A stretch of 64,000 nucleotides of DNA from Bradyrhizobium sp. WSM1417 (GCF_000515415.1 NZ_KI911783.1:7055831-7119830), one strand, 5' to 3'; shown: positions 37,480 to 45,733, counted from the stretch's first letter. The notes: generated by a model not told the origin, from the letters alone. Made by a program: numbers and translations.

Positions 37480-37541
37480 GAGGAGAGAGGGTGCGCTCCT
37501 CGCAATGACGAGTGGATAAGTGCGCCCCATCGCAATGACGG
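37464..37541. repeat. 30-bp tandem reiteration of the repeat A tip
   Basis: CGCAATGACG recurs at 37471, 37501 and 37531, exactly 30 bp apart. The preceding bases GCTCCT/GCGCTCCT/GCGCCCCAT are similar, with degenerate filler between. The last unit ends 10 bp before the DUF3297 stop codon. It looks like local slippage or successive duplication of the element's end. Confidence 0.8.
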
Positions 37542-37550
37542 CGGTTGGAC

Positions 37551-37808
37551 TTACTTCTTGTCCCTGAAATACGGCTCGACCGGGCCGTGCACCTTGATGG
37601 TCAGCGGATTGCCGTGACGGTCCTTGGCGTTGCCGGCGGTGACGCGAACCCAGCCTTCGCTGATGCAGTATTCCTCGACATTGGTCTTCTCGACACCCTT
37701 GAAGCGGATGCCGACGTCGCGCGCCAGGATGTCCGCATTGTAAAAGGGGCTGTTCGGATCGACCGAGAGGCGGTCCGGAAATTCGTCGCTCATGATTGTC
37801 TCGCTCAT
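37551..37808 (-). CDS. DUF3297 family protein
   Basis: An 85-residue protein with the family pattern LSVDPNSPFYNADILARDVGIRFKG and VEEYCISEGWVRVTAGNAKDRHGNPLTIKVHGPVEPYF. No function is established for the family. The start at 37808 overlaps the glutathione peroxidase stop as ATGA, implying translational coupling; an internal ATG at 37793 is the alternative. It is the last gene of an amidase-peroxidase-DUF3297 unit. Confidence 0.88.
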   Translation of the reverse strand: MSETIMSDEFPDRLSVDPNSPFYNADILARDVGIRFKGVEKTNVEEYCISEGWVRVTAGNAKDRHGNPLTIKVHGPVEPYFRDKK

Positions 37809-38281
37809 AACAGGGTCTCGATTTGCTGCCGCAATCCTTCGGGCCGCGCGGTCGGCGCATAGCGCGAAACCACCTTGCCGGCGCGATCCACCAGGAATTT
37901 GGTGAAATTCCATTTGATGGAGGCGCCCAGCAGGCCGGATTGCTGGCGTTTCAGGTACTCATACAACGGATGGGCATTACTGCCGTTGACGTCGATCTTC
38001 TCGAACAGGGGGAAGGTGACGTCGTAATTGGTCGAGCAGAACGCCTGGATCTCGCTCGCCGGTCCGGGCTCCTGCGCACCGAACTGGTTGCAGGGAAAGC
38101 CGAGCACCGAGAAGCCGCGCGGATTGAGGTCGCGATGCAGATCCTCCAGCCCGCGATATTGCGGCGTGAAGCCGCATTTGCTCGCGGTGTTGACGATCAG
38201 CAGCACCTGTCCCTCGAAGCTGCGCATGGGCACTTCTTCGCCGAGAAGCGAGTTGGCCTTGAAGTCGTAGATCACCGACAT
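37805..38281 (-). CDS. Glutathione peroxidase (thiol peroxidase type, Cys form)
   Basis: A 158-residue peroxidase. Cys36 in NTASKCGFTPQY is the peroxidatic residue (selenocysteine in animal enzymes). Q70 (FGAQEPG) and W124-N125 (IKWNFTKF) complete the catalytic tetrad. C64 in FPCNQF and C82 in QAFCST are additional cysteines; bacterial Cys-GPx often use thioredoxin. It reduces peroxides in the cytoplasm. Its ATG follows the amidase stop after 2 bases, and its stop overlaps the next start. Confidence 0.95.
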   Translation of the reverse strand: MSVIYDFKANSLLGEEVPMRSFEGQVLLIVNTASKCGFTPQYRGLEDLHRDLNPRGFSVLGFPCNQFGAQEPGPASEIQAFCSTNYDVTFPLFEKIDVNGSNAHPLYEYLKRQQSGLLGASIKWNFTKFLVDRAGKVVSRYAPTARPEGLRQQIETLL

Positions 38282-38283
38282 CG

Positions 38284-39684
38284 CTAACCCACGGGGTCGA
38301 TCGGCGACGGCGGCACGCCGCCCGCCTCGATCGCCTCGCCCGCGAGCAGGCAGAGATCCTCGCGATAGCGGCCGGACACGATGTGCACGCCGACCGGCGC
38401 CTTGCCGACGAGGCCGGTGGAGACCACGAGGCCCGGCAGTCCCATGAAGGGAATCGCGATCTGCGGCAACTGCGCTTCCCAGACGCGTTTGAAGGATTCG
38501 TCGTCCTTGCGGTCGAGATGATCGGGGAACGGCAATTCGCCGGAGACTGGCGTCAGCAGCACGGCATAGGTCTCGAAGAACAGCATCCAGTCGCGGGTCA
38601 GCGTGGCGCGGCGGGTCAATGCCTTGGCGTAATTGGCCTGGTCCATCGGCGTGACCCTGGCGCGGTTGCCGCTGAGGCACGCCAGCGCGCCGGGATCGCC
38701 CTCACGCTCGGCCATTTCGAGCTGTGCCTCATAGCCGTCACCCAGCCAGAGCTTGATCTGCCACTCAACCGCTTCGCGCATCGGCGGCGTGTTCTCGATC
38801 ACATCGACCGTCCAGCCAGCACGCTCCAGCCGCTTGCCGGCATCGGTCACGGCTGCCTTCACCTCCGGTGTGGTCGCAAGGCCATCCGGGCTGAGGCAGA
38901 GCGCGGCGCGCTTGGGCCGTGCGGGGCCTTCCAGCGGCGCCGGCACGAACCAGGGATCGCGGACATCGCGGGCCGACATCGCCGCGAGCGAAATCCTGAT
39001 GTCGTTGACGGTGCGCGCCAGCGGTCCCGACACCGCCATGATCTGCGGCCCGATCGGACGCTCCGGCAGGGCCGGATTGAAGGCGGGGATGCGGCCGAGC
39101 GTCGGGCGCAAGCCATGCACGCCGCAGGCATAGGCGGGATAGCGGATCGAGCCGGCAATATCGGTGCCGTGAGCGATATGGCCGATGCCGGCCGCGACCG
39201 CCGAGCCGGCGCCGCCGGACGAGCCGCCCGGCGTCAGCGAGGCATCGCGGGGGTTCTTGGTGTCGCCGTGGACCAAATTGGTGGTGAACCAGCGATAGGA
39301 GAAGGCCGGGCAATTGGTGCGCCCAAGCAGAACGGCGCCGGCTTTGCGGAAATTGGCGACCACCGGATTGTCCTCGCGCGCGATCAGGTCGCGCTGAAGC
39401 TTGAGGCCGTTGGTGGTGGCAAAGCCCTCCTGGTCGACGTTGGCCTTGATGGTGACGGGCACGCCGGCCAGCACGCCGGGGTCCTCGCCCTTCGCGATGG
39501 CGGCATCGACGGCATCGGCCTGCTTGAGCACGTCCTCCGGCCGGTGGTCGATCACGGCGTTGAGGCTGGGATTGACGGCGTCGAGCCGGGCCAGGCCGGC
39601 CAGCGCGGCCTCCCTGGCGGAGACCTTTTTGGCTTTGACGAGGTTGGCGAGGTCGGCCGCCGACAGGCGCCAGAGATCTTGCAT
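38284..39684 (-). CDS. Amidase-signature family amidase
   Basis: A 466-residue amidase. The catalytic triad Ser-cisSer-Lys is visible: Lys in VTIKANVDQEG (about 80), TPGGSSGGAGSAVAAG (cis-Ser) and HGTDIAGSIRYPA (nucleophile Ser). It hydrolyses amide bonds of unknown substrates; a GatA role is unlikely as no GatB/C is near and KVSAREAALAGLARL heads a typical stand-alone amidase. It is the first gene of a three-gene unit with glutathione peroxidase and DUF3297. Confidence 0.93.
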   Translation of the reverse strand: MQDLWRLSAADLANLVKAKKVSAREAALAGLARLDAVNPSLNAVIDHRPEDVLKQADAVDAAIAKGEDPGVLAGVPVTIKANVDQEGFATTNGLKLQRDLIAREDNPVVANFRKAGAVLLGRTNCPAFSYRWFTTNLVHGDTKNPRDASLTPGGSSGGAGSAVAAGIGHIAHGTDIAGSIRYPAYACGVHGLRPTLGRIPAFNPALPERPIGPQIMAVSGPLARTVNDIRISLAAMSARDVRDPWFVPAPLEGPARPKRAALCLSPDGLATTPEVKAAVTDAGKRLERAGWTVDVIENTPPMREAVEWQIKLWLGDGYEAQLEMAEREGDPGALACLSGNRARVTPMDQANYAKALTRRATLTRDWMLFFETYAVLLTPVSGELPFPDHLDRKDDESFKRVWEAQLPQIAIPFMGLPGLVVSTGLVGKAPVGVHIVSGRYREDLCLLAGEAIEAGGVPPSPIDPVG

Positions 39685-39789
39685 GGCTTGCTCCGTTTAA
39701 CCGGCGTCTTTTAGCCCCGGGAACGCGGCAAAGCCATGCGGATTTCGCAGGGACGAAGGGCGGGGGATGCCGGGTGAGGCTCATTCGCC

Positions 39790-39874
39790 GTCATTGCGAG
39801 GAGCCCTTGCGACGAAGCAATCCAGTCTGCCTCCGCGGAGGCATTCTGGATTGCTTCGCTACGCTCGCAATGAC
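39790..39874. repeat. Palindromic repeat family A, copy 8
   Basis: Complete copy, ends GTCATTGCGAGGAGC and GCTCGCAATGAC. It starts 17 bp past the stop of the small DUF6894-type gene and precedes the amidase start by about 105 bp. Confidence 0.9.
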
Positions 39875-39891
39875 GGGGAGAGAGTCGGGGG

Positions 39892-40149
39892 CTAATGCCG
39901 CGTCGCGGACTGGTCCGGGATGTCCAGCAATGCCTCGGTGAAGGGGAATTCGAGCACGATCTCGCCTTCGCGGTCGGTAACCTCGATGACGGCCTCAAGC
40001 AGGGCCGGCTGGGTGCCTTCCGATCTCAGCACCTCCAGGATCATCTGGCGGGCGACCTCCCAGGCACGGTCGGGATTGCGCAAATCCTCTCCTTCGGGAT
40101 CCACGATCAGTTCGTTGCCGATACGGGTGTTGAAGAAATATCTGGGCAT
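39892..40149 (-). CDS. DUF6894-type small protein
   Basis: An 85-residue protein starting MPRYFFNTRIGNELIVDPEGEDLRNPDRAW, the hallmark of a small rhizobial family of unknown function (often annotated DUF6894). The C-terminal part EVTDREGEIVLEFPFTEAL is also typical. It is cytoplasmic with no motif suggesting chemistry. It is divergent from pqqA, 249 bp away. ATG 40149 is chosen because the conserved family start is there. Confidence 0.85.
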   Translation of the reverse strand: MPRYFFNTRIGNELIVDPEGEDLRNPDRAWEVARQMILEVLRSEGTQPALLEAVIEVTDREGEIVLEFPFTEALLDIPDQSATRH

Positions 40150-40398
40150 CACGAAGTTCCAGTTGGGTCGCCTGTACCGGATTGAAAGCTGCACTGCACT
40201 CACAACTGCTTTATCAGGACAGGGTTCGCGACCGAATGCGCCGAGCGCAGGGCCGCATCACCAGAAAGTACTGTTCCCCGCGCTTTTCTCGCGGCGCAAT
40301 ATGCCTTCGCTCGGGAAAATTTCACTGGCGAACTTTTGTGCCCGCAGTAACTTAGCCCCGGGCGGATACGTCCGAAATCTCGAAAATGGAGAGCCGAA

Positions 40399-40479
40399 AT
40401 GGCCTGGAAAGCCCCGAAGATCGTCGAAGTGCCCTGTGGCATGGAAATCAACATGTATGTGAGCGCCACCCGCAAGTAA
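40399..40479 (+). CDS. pqqA: PQQ precursor peptide PqqA
   Basis: A 26-residue peptide, MAWKAPKIVEVPCGMEINMY followed by VSATRK. Glu16 and Tyr20, the two residues cross-linked by PqqE to build pyrroloquinoline quinone, are in the canonical E-x-x-x-Y arrangement. A GGAGAG ribosome site precedes it. It is separated from pqqB by 118 bp containing a large stem-loop, in keeping with the higher pqqA expression known from other pqq operons. Confidence 0.97.
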   Translation: MAWKAPKIVEVPCGMEINMYVSATRK

Positions 40480-40505
40480 GCGGTTGGTGAGTTCGCGTTC
40501 TGCGC

Positions 40506-40570
40506 AGGTGGATCTTTCGGTCACGATGCATGTCCGGAAGACAGGATTTGTGTTTGCGTGAGATCCACCT
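40506..40570 (+). promoter_or_regulatory. pqqA-pqqB intercistronic stem-loop
   Basis: AGGTGGATCT (40506-40515) and AGATCCACCT (40561-40570) are perfect 10-bp inverted repeats around a 45-base loop, and three more GC pairs can form with a one-base bulge. No U-tract follows, so it resembles a processing, stabilising or attenuation structure rather than a classical terminator. It lies 26 bp past pqqA and 27 bp before pqqB. Confidence 0.7.
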
Positions 40571-40597
40571 CGCGACATTGCCTCCAGGAGACGGATC

Positions 40598-41527
40598 ATG
40601 CTTCGCGTCGTCGTCCTGGGCGCCGCAGCCGGCGGCGGAGTGCCGCAATGGAATTGCGGCTGCGAGGGCTGCCGGACGGCCCGTGATAACGGCCAAGAGC
40701 TGCAACGGACCCAAGCCTCGGTCGCCTTCAGTGGCGACGGCGAGCACTGGTTCTTGATCAACGCCTCCCCCGACCTCCGCCAGCAATTGAATGCCACGCC
40801 GCAGCTGCATCCGAAGGCAGGCGCGCTGCGCCATACGCCGATCGCAGGCGTGATCCTGACCAACAGCGAAGTTGACGCAGTGGCAGGCCTGCTATCGATG
40901 CGCGAGGGCTCGCCCTTCACGGTCTATGCGCATGAGAAGGTGCTGGCGATCCTGAAGGCCAACAGCATCTTCAACGTGCTGAACGAGAAGAACGTGCAGC
41001 GCCTGCCGATCGGCATCAACGAGCCGTTCGAGCCGCGGCTGCCGGACGGGGCGCGCTCAGGACTTGAGGTGCTGCCCTTCGCGGTGTCGGGCAAATCGGC
41101 CTGGTACCTGGAAGGCAAGGTGCATCCGGGCGGCGACACCGGCGACGGCGATACGCTGGGGCTGAAGATCACCGACAAATCGACCGGCAAATACTTCTAC
41201 TTCATCGCGGCCTGCGCCGAGGTCACCGACGCGCTCAAGGCCGAGATCGACGGCGCGTCGCTGGTGTTCTTCGACGGCACGGTGTGGCAGGACGACGAGA
41301 TGATCAGGGCCGGCCTCGGCCACAAGACTGGCAAGAGCATGGGCCATGTCGCGATGTCCGGCGACCACGGCGCCATCGCGCGGCTCGCCGACCTCACACT
41401 CGACAGGAAGATATTTCTGCATATCAATAACTCGAACCCGGCGCTGCTGCCCGCTTCCCCCGAGCGCAAGGCCGCTGAAGCGGCGGGCTGGCAGATACCC
41501 GCTGACGGAACGGAGATCGTGCTGTGA
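40598..41527 (+). CDS. pqqB: PQQ biosynthesis protein PqqB
   Basis: A 309-residue metallo-beta-lactamase-fold protein. It starts LRVVVLGAAAGGGVPQWNCGCEGC, with the Cys-x-Cys-x-x-Cys zinc site of PqqB. It ends LHINNSNPALLPASPERKAAEAAGW, another PqqB hallmark. It is thought to hydroxylate the glutamyl-tyrosine intermediate between PqqE and PqqC. AGGAGA lies before ATG 40598. The stop overlaps the GTG start of pqqC. Confidence 0.97.
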   Translation: MLRVVVLGAAAGGGVPQWNCGCEGCRTARDNGQELQRTQASVAFSGDGEHWFLINASPDLRQQLNATPQLHPKAGALRHTPIAGVILTNSEVDAVAGLLSMREGSPFTVYAHEKVLAILKANSIFNVLNEKNVQRLPIGINEPFEPRLPDGARSGLEVLPFAVSGKSAWYLEGKVHPGGDTGDGDTLGLKITDKSTGKYFYFIAACAEVTDALKAEIDGASLVFFDGTVWQDDEMIRAGLGHKTGKSMGHVAMSGDHGAIARLADLTLDRKIFLHINNSNPALLPASPERKAAEAAGWQIPADGTEIVL

Positions 41528-42315
41528 ATGCCGCGTCACTGACTGGAATGACCGCGCTCTCGATCGGCAAGGACATCAGGCTCAACTCGGCCCAGGAGCT
41601 GGAGACGGCGCTGCGCCATATCGGGGCGACGCGCTATCACAGCCTGCATCCGTTCCATAAGCTCTTGCACGGCGGCAAGCTGAACAAGGGCCAGGTTCAG
41701 GCCTGGGCGCTGAACCGCTACTATTACCAGAGCACCATCCCGATCAAGGACGCGGTGGTGATCTCGCGCTTCCGCGACCGCGCCACGCGCGTGGAATGGC
41801 GCCACCGCATTGAGGATCATGACGGCGATATCGGTTCCGAAGGCGGTATCGAGCGCTGGCTGAAGCTGACCGACGGCCTCGGGCTGGACACGGCCTATGT
41901 GGAATCCACCGAAGGCATCCTCCCCGCGACGCGCTTTGCCGTGGAAGCCTATGTGCACTATTGCCGCGAGAAGTCGCCGCTGGAGGCGATCGCCTCCTCG
42001 CTCACCGAATTGTTCGCGCCGAACCTGCACGAGGAGCGCATTGCCGGGATGCTGGAGCACTACGACTTCGTCAATCCTGACATCATGAGCTACTTCAAGC
42101 GTCGCCTGACACAGGCGCCGCGCGATGCCAATTTCGCACTCGACTATGTCAAGGCGCATGCCACCACGCCCGAGCAACGCGCGTCCGTCTGCAACGCGCT
42201 GATCTTCAAGACCAACGTGCTATGGGTGCAGCTCGACGCGCTCCAACACGCCTATGTCGAGGGCCACATTCCGCCGGGCGCGTTCGTGCCCCAAGAACAC
42301 CAAAAAGCGAGCTGA
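41524..42315 (+). CDS. pqqC: Pyrroloquinoline-quinone synthase PqqC
   Basis: A 263-residue helical oxidase that performs the final ring closure and eight-electron oxidation to PQQ without cofactor. Conserved stretches seen are RYHSLHPFHKLLHGGKL, LNRYYYQSTIPIKDAVVISR, WRHRIEDHDGD and FVNPDIMSYFKRRLTQAPRD. Start is GTG 41524, overlapping the pqqB stop as GTGA; an internal ATG at codon 9 is an alternative. This is translational coupling within the operon. Confidence 0.97.
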   Translation: MNAASLTGMTALSIGKDIRLNSAQELETALRHIGATRYHSLHPFHKLLHGGKLNKGQVQAWALNRYYYQSTIPIKDAVVISRFRDRATRVEWRHRIEDHDGDIGSEGGIERWLKLTDGLGLDTAYVESTEGILPATRFAVEAYVHYCREKSPLEAIASSLTELFAPNLHEERIAGMLEHYDFVNPDIMSYFKRRLTQAPRDANFALDYVKAHATTPEQRASVCNALIFKTNVLWVQLDALQHAYVEGHIPPGAFVPQEHQKAS

Positions 42316-42321
42316 GGAACA

Positions 42322-42633
42322 ATGGCCGGGCCGCGCAACATCAGCGTCAGCGAGACCAGCCGGCCGGTGCTGCCGCGGCACGCCAAGCTGAAATATGACG
42401 AGACGCGAAAAGTCTGGGTGATCCTGGCGCCCGAACGCGTGCTGGCGCCGGACGAGATCGCGGTCGAGGTCTTGCAGCTCTGCGACGGCGAGCGCAATGT
42501 TGGCGAGGTTTCCGACCAGCTCGCCGCAAAATACGCCGCGCCGCGCGAGGCGATCCTGGCCGACGTCATCGTCATGCTGCAGGATCTCGCCGACAAGGGC
42601 TTTCTCACGGAGGCCCGGGAGAAGACGTCATGA
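42322..42633 (+). CDS. pqqD: PQQ peptide chaperone PqqD
   Basis: A 103-residue protein with the RRE-type fold. RPVLPRHAKLKYDETRKVWVILAPERVL and EVLQLCDGERNVGEVSDQLAAKY are typical. PqqD binds PqqA and presents it to the radical SAM enzyme PqqE. It lies 6 bp after pqqC and overlaps pqqE by ATGA. The N-terminal 16 residues are slightly extended compared with shorter PqqDs. Confidence 0.95.
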   Translation: MAGPRNISVSETSRPVLPRHAKLKYDETRKVWVILAPERVLAPDEIAVEVLQLCDGERNVGEVSDQLAAKYAAPREAILADVIVMLQDLADKGFLTEAREKTS

Positions 42634-43823
42634 GCGATGTGCTCGGCAATCCCACCATCCCGTCCGACGCCAGCGACAGCCTCGCGGTGCTGGAGAAGAG
42701 CCGCTCGACGGCAGAGACGTTCGGCATTCCGCTCGCCGTGCTGCTCGAGATCACCCATCGCTGCCCGCTGCAATGCCCCTATTGCTCCAACCCGGTCGAG
42801 CTCGACCGCTCGGGCAAGGAGCTGACCACCGAGGAATGGAAGAAGGTATTGAGTGAGCTCGCCGAGATCGGCGTGCTCCAGGTGCATTTCTCCGGCGGCG
42901 AGCCGACGGCGCGCAAGGACCTGGTCGAACTGGTCAAGCATGCCAGCGATGTGGGCCTCTACACCAACCTCATCACCTCGGCGGTGCTGCTGACGCGCGA
43001 GCGGCTGAGCGAGCTTGCGGATGCCGGGCTCTGCCACGTGCAGATCAGCTTCCAAGGCGTCGAAGAAGCCCTCGCCGATCGCGTCGGCGGTTACAAAAAC
43101 GGGCACCGCAAGAAGCTCGAAGTGGCAAAATGGACCCGCGAGCTCGATTTGCCGCTCACCGTGAATGCGGTGATGCACCGGCAGAATTTGCACCAGCTGC
43201 CCGATATCATCCAGATGTCGATCGACCTCGACGCCGATCGGCTTGAGGTCGCCAACGTCCAATATTACGGCTGGGCGCTGAAGAACCGCGCCGCGCTGAT
43301 GCCGACGGTGGCCCAACTCGACGAGTGCACCCGCATCGTCGAGGAGGCGCGCGAGCGGCTGAAGGGCCGGCTGACGATCGACTATGTCGTGCCCGATTAT
43401 TACGCGCTGCGGCCGAAGAAGTGCATGGGCGGCTGGGGCCGGCAGTTCTTCAACATCTCGCCGGCCGGCAAGGTGCTGCCCTGCCACGCCGCCGAAAGCA
43501 TCACCGGGCTCGAGTTCGAATCGGTGCGCTCCAACCATTCGATCGCCTGGATCTGGCAGAACTCGGAGGCCTTCAACCGCTATCGCGGCACCGGCTGGAT
43601 GAAGGAGCCGTGCAAGAGCTGCGAATTCCGCGAGATCGATTTCGGCGGCTGCCGCTGCCAGGCGTTTGCACTGACCGGTGACGCCGCCAACACCGACCCG
43701 GCCTGTGCGCTGTCGCCGCTGCACGAGACGATCTTCAAGCAGGCCGAGCGCGAGGCCGAGGGCGAAACCAACCGCTTCCTCTATCGCAATTTCGCCGGCG
43801 GCACTCTGGAATCCGGCGAATGA
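42630..43823 (+). CDS. pqqE: PqqA peptide cyclase PqqE (radical SAM/SPASM)
   Basis: A 397-residue radical SAM enzyme. C45-x3-C49-x2-C52 in THRCPLQCPYCSNP binds the SAM cluster, and HFSGGEPTARKDL is the SAM-binding GGE motif. The C-terminal SPASM domain has CHAAESI, CKSCEFREIDFGGCRC and the final DPAC for auxiliary clusters. It forms the Glu16-Tyr20 C-C bond in PqqA. Its stop overlaps the next gene (peptidase) as ATGA. Confidence 0.97.
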   Translation: MSDVLGNPTIPSDASDSLAVLEKSRSTAETFGIPLAVLLEITHRCPLQCPYCSNPVELDRSGKELTTEEWKKVLSELAEIGVLQVHFSGGEPTARKDLVELVKHASDVGLYTNLITSAVLLTRERLSELADAGLCHVQISFQGVEEALADRVGGYKNGHRKKLEVAKWTRELDLPLTVNAVMHRQNLHQLPDIIQMSIDLDADRLEVANVQYYGWALKNRAALMPTVAQLDECTRIVEEARERLKGRLTIDYVVPDYYALRPKKCMGGWGRQFFNISPAGKVLPCHAAESITGLEFESVRSNHSIAWIWQNSEAFNRYRGTGWMKEPCKSCEFREIDFGGCRCQAFALTGDAANTDPACALSPLHETIFKQAEREAEGETNRFLYRNFAGGTLESGE

Positions 43824-44806
43824 CGCCTGACGCCGACGCGGCCGGCTCAGTCAAGCGTGCCGATCCCTTTGCACCGCTGACCTCCGAAATGCTCGACGTC
43901 GGCGACGGCCACGAGCTCTATGTCGAGAGCGTCGGCCGCACCGACGGAATCCCCGCGGTCTATCTGCATGGCGGCCCCGGCAGCGGTTGCCAGCCCGACC
44001 ATCGCCGCCTCTTTGATCCCGACCGTTTCCATGCCGTGCTGTTCGACCAGCGCGGCTGCGGCCGCAGCCGGCCGAAGGGATCGCGCCAGCACAACACCAC
44101 GCAGCATCTGATCGCGGACATGGAAAAGATCCGCGAGAAATTCGGCGTCGCGCGCTGGATGGTGGTCGGCGGCTCCTGGGGCGCGACGCTGGCGCTGGCT
44201 TATGCGCAGGCGCATCCCGCGCGCGTCTCCGGGATTGCGCTCCGCGCGACGTTTCTCGGCACGCGAGCTGAAGTCGAGACCGCCTTTACCTCGCGCCTGT
44301 CGCAATTCTACCCTGCGCTCCACGAGGATTTTCTCAGCGTGCTGCCGGTGGAGGAGCGCGCGCGGCCGGTGGAAGCCTACTATCGCCGCATCCTCGATGC
44401 CGATCCGGCCGTGCATGGCCCGGCATCGCGCGCCTGGCACGACACCGAGCGCGCCCTGTCGGAGCACAAGGCGGCAAAGACGCGGATCGACCTGGCGTCG
44501 CTGAACGTCTGGCGTACATTGCCGGCGACGCCGTTCATGGAGGCGCATTATTTCGTCCAGGACAGCTTCATGACGGAGAACCAGTTGTTGCGGAACGCTG
44601 GCAAGCTCGACGGCATCCCCGGCATCATCGTCCAGGGCCGCTACGATCTGTTGTGCCCTCCCGAGACATCCGAGCGGCTAGCGAAAGCGTGGCCGGGTTC
44701 CGAGATTCGCGTCGTGGAAGAAGCCGGCCATTCGCTCTATGATACCGGCGTGCGGGACGCGGTCATGAAGTCGATCGCGGATATCGCCTCGAAGATCTCG
44801 CGCTAG
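43820..44806 (+). CDS. Proline iminopeptidase-type S33 peptidase, coupled to pqqE
   Basis: A 328-residue alpha/beta-hydrolase of the S33 family. HGGPGSGC (50-57) forms the oxyanion region, DQRGCGRS is diagnostic of proline iminopeptidases, Ser119 in GGSWGAT is the nucleophile, and Asp in QGRYDLLCPP and His in EAGHSLYD complete the triad. It removes N-terminal proline from short peptides. Because the start codon overlaps the pqqE stop, it is part of the pqq transcript and might help release PQQ intermediates from the peptide; that is inference. Confidence 0.93.
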   Translation: MTPDADAAGSVKRADPFAPLTSEMLDVGDGHELYVESVGRTDGIPAVYLHGGPGSGCQPDHRRLFDPDRFHAVLFDQRGCGRSRPKGSRQHNTTQHLIADMEKIREKFGVARWMVVGGSWGATLALAYAQAHPARVSGIALRATFLGTRAEVETAFTSRLSQFYPALHEDFLSVLPVEERARPVEAYYRRILDADPAVHGPASRAWHDTERALSEHKAAKTRIDLASLNVWRTLPATPFMEAHYFVQDSFMTENQLLRNAGKLDGIPGIIVQGRYDLLCPPETSERLAKAWPGSEIRVVEEAGHSLYDTGVRDAVMKSIADIASKISR

Positions 44807-44821
44807 TAGGACAACAAGAAA

Positions 44822-45499
44822 ATGCCACTCGCTGGAAAAGGCATGCTGCTGACGTCGATGAATATCGACGTTTCAGATGAAGCCGATTTCAATCGCTGGT
44901 ATGATCGCGAGCATCTGGAAGAGCGCGTTGCGATCGACGGCTTTCTGGAGGCGCGGCGCTATGTCGCGCATGCCGCCAATCCCAAATATCTCTCGCTGTA
45001 TTCGACCGCGACGCTCGACGTGCTCGACAGTCCCGCCTACCGAGCGCGGCTCGCCAACCAGACCGAATGGTCGCGGCGGAGCATGGCCCATTTCAAGGAC
45101 ATGCTGCGGGTGGTCGCGCGCATCACGATCAGCAAGGGCATCGGACGCGGCGCGGCGCTCGGCCTCGTGCGGCTCCGGCCGACGCCGGACAATGCAGTCG
45201 CGTGGCGTGACGCACTGCTAGACAGGCTGGCGCCGGACAAGCACGACGGCATCATCTCGATGCATCTGCTCGAGAGCGAGCCGGAATTGTCGGGCGCAAC
45301 CGCGGACATTCCGGCGGCGCGCAACGAAGGCGCGCGCGACTGGTTCGTGCTGATCGACGGCACGCATGTCGGCGCGGTCTCCGCCGTGATCGCCGCGCGC
45401 TTCACCGGCCCTGCCGCCGCGCCATTCCCGCTTCCCGTTTCGGTCGGCACCTACAGCTTGATGTGGGACCTCGCGAAGAGCGACATCGCGCGCAACTAA
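44822..45499 (+). CDS. Conserved hypothetical, probable dimeric alpha-beta barrel protein
   Basis: A 225-residue cytoplasmic protein. It appears to hold two ferredoxin-like (EthD/ABM-type) halves: GMLLTSMNIDVSDEADFNRWYDREHLEERVAIDGFLEARRY in the first and ALGLVRLRPTPDNAVAWRDALLDRL to ARDWFVLIDGT in the second. I do not know a function. It starts 15 bp after the peptidase and is likely the last gene of the pqq transcript. Confidence 0.75.
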   Translation: MPLAGKGMLLTSMNIDVSDEADFNRWYDREHLEERVAIDGFLEARRYVAHAANPKYLSLYSTATLDVLDSPAYRARLANQTEWSRRSMAHFKDMLRVVARITISKGIGRGAALGLVRLRPTPDNAVAWRDALLDRLAPDKHDGIISMHLLESEPELSGATADIPAARNEGARDWFVLIDGTHVGAVSAVIAARFTGPAAAPFPLPVSVGTYSLMWDLAKSDIARN

Positions 45500-45638
45500 G
45501 CCATCGGACGCACCGCAACATGCTGCACCGCCACATACTGGCGCGCGGCCGTTAATGCTGTGTGCGCGTAGCTCCCATGAAAGCGGGGAAGCACGAAATT
45601 TGCCGTTGTACTTCGGACCGGTTCTAATAAGCTAACCC

Positions 45639-45650
45639 AATGACGTCATT
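45639..45650. promoter_or_regulatory. Perfect 12-bp palindrome upstream of the kor operon
   Basis: AATGACGTCATT is a perfect palindrome 83 bp before the first kor gene and just downstream of a TAATAA that could be a -10 box (about 45625). It looks like an operator for a dimeric regulator. The regulator is unknown; none is encoded next to the operon. Confidence 0.4.
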
Positions 45651-45733
45651 CAGAAACCAGATCGCCGCGCGTTAGCGTTCGCAAGCTCAAGAAAAGGCCG
45701 CGGGGTCTTTGAGCCTGCGCGGACAGGGTAGGA

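Noticed and set aside
37471..37541. Evenly spaced short repeats resembling a mini CRISPR array
   Set aside because: The 30-bp units are contiguous with a family A palindrome and have only about 10 conserved bases. There are no spacer-like unique sequences and no cas genes.
45500..45733. tRNA or small RNA gene in the gap before the kor operon
   Set aside because: No cloverleaf arms or anticodon loop could be found; only promoter-like sequence and the 12-bp palindrome are seen.
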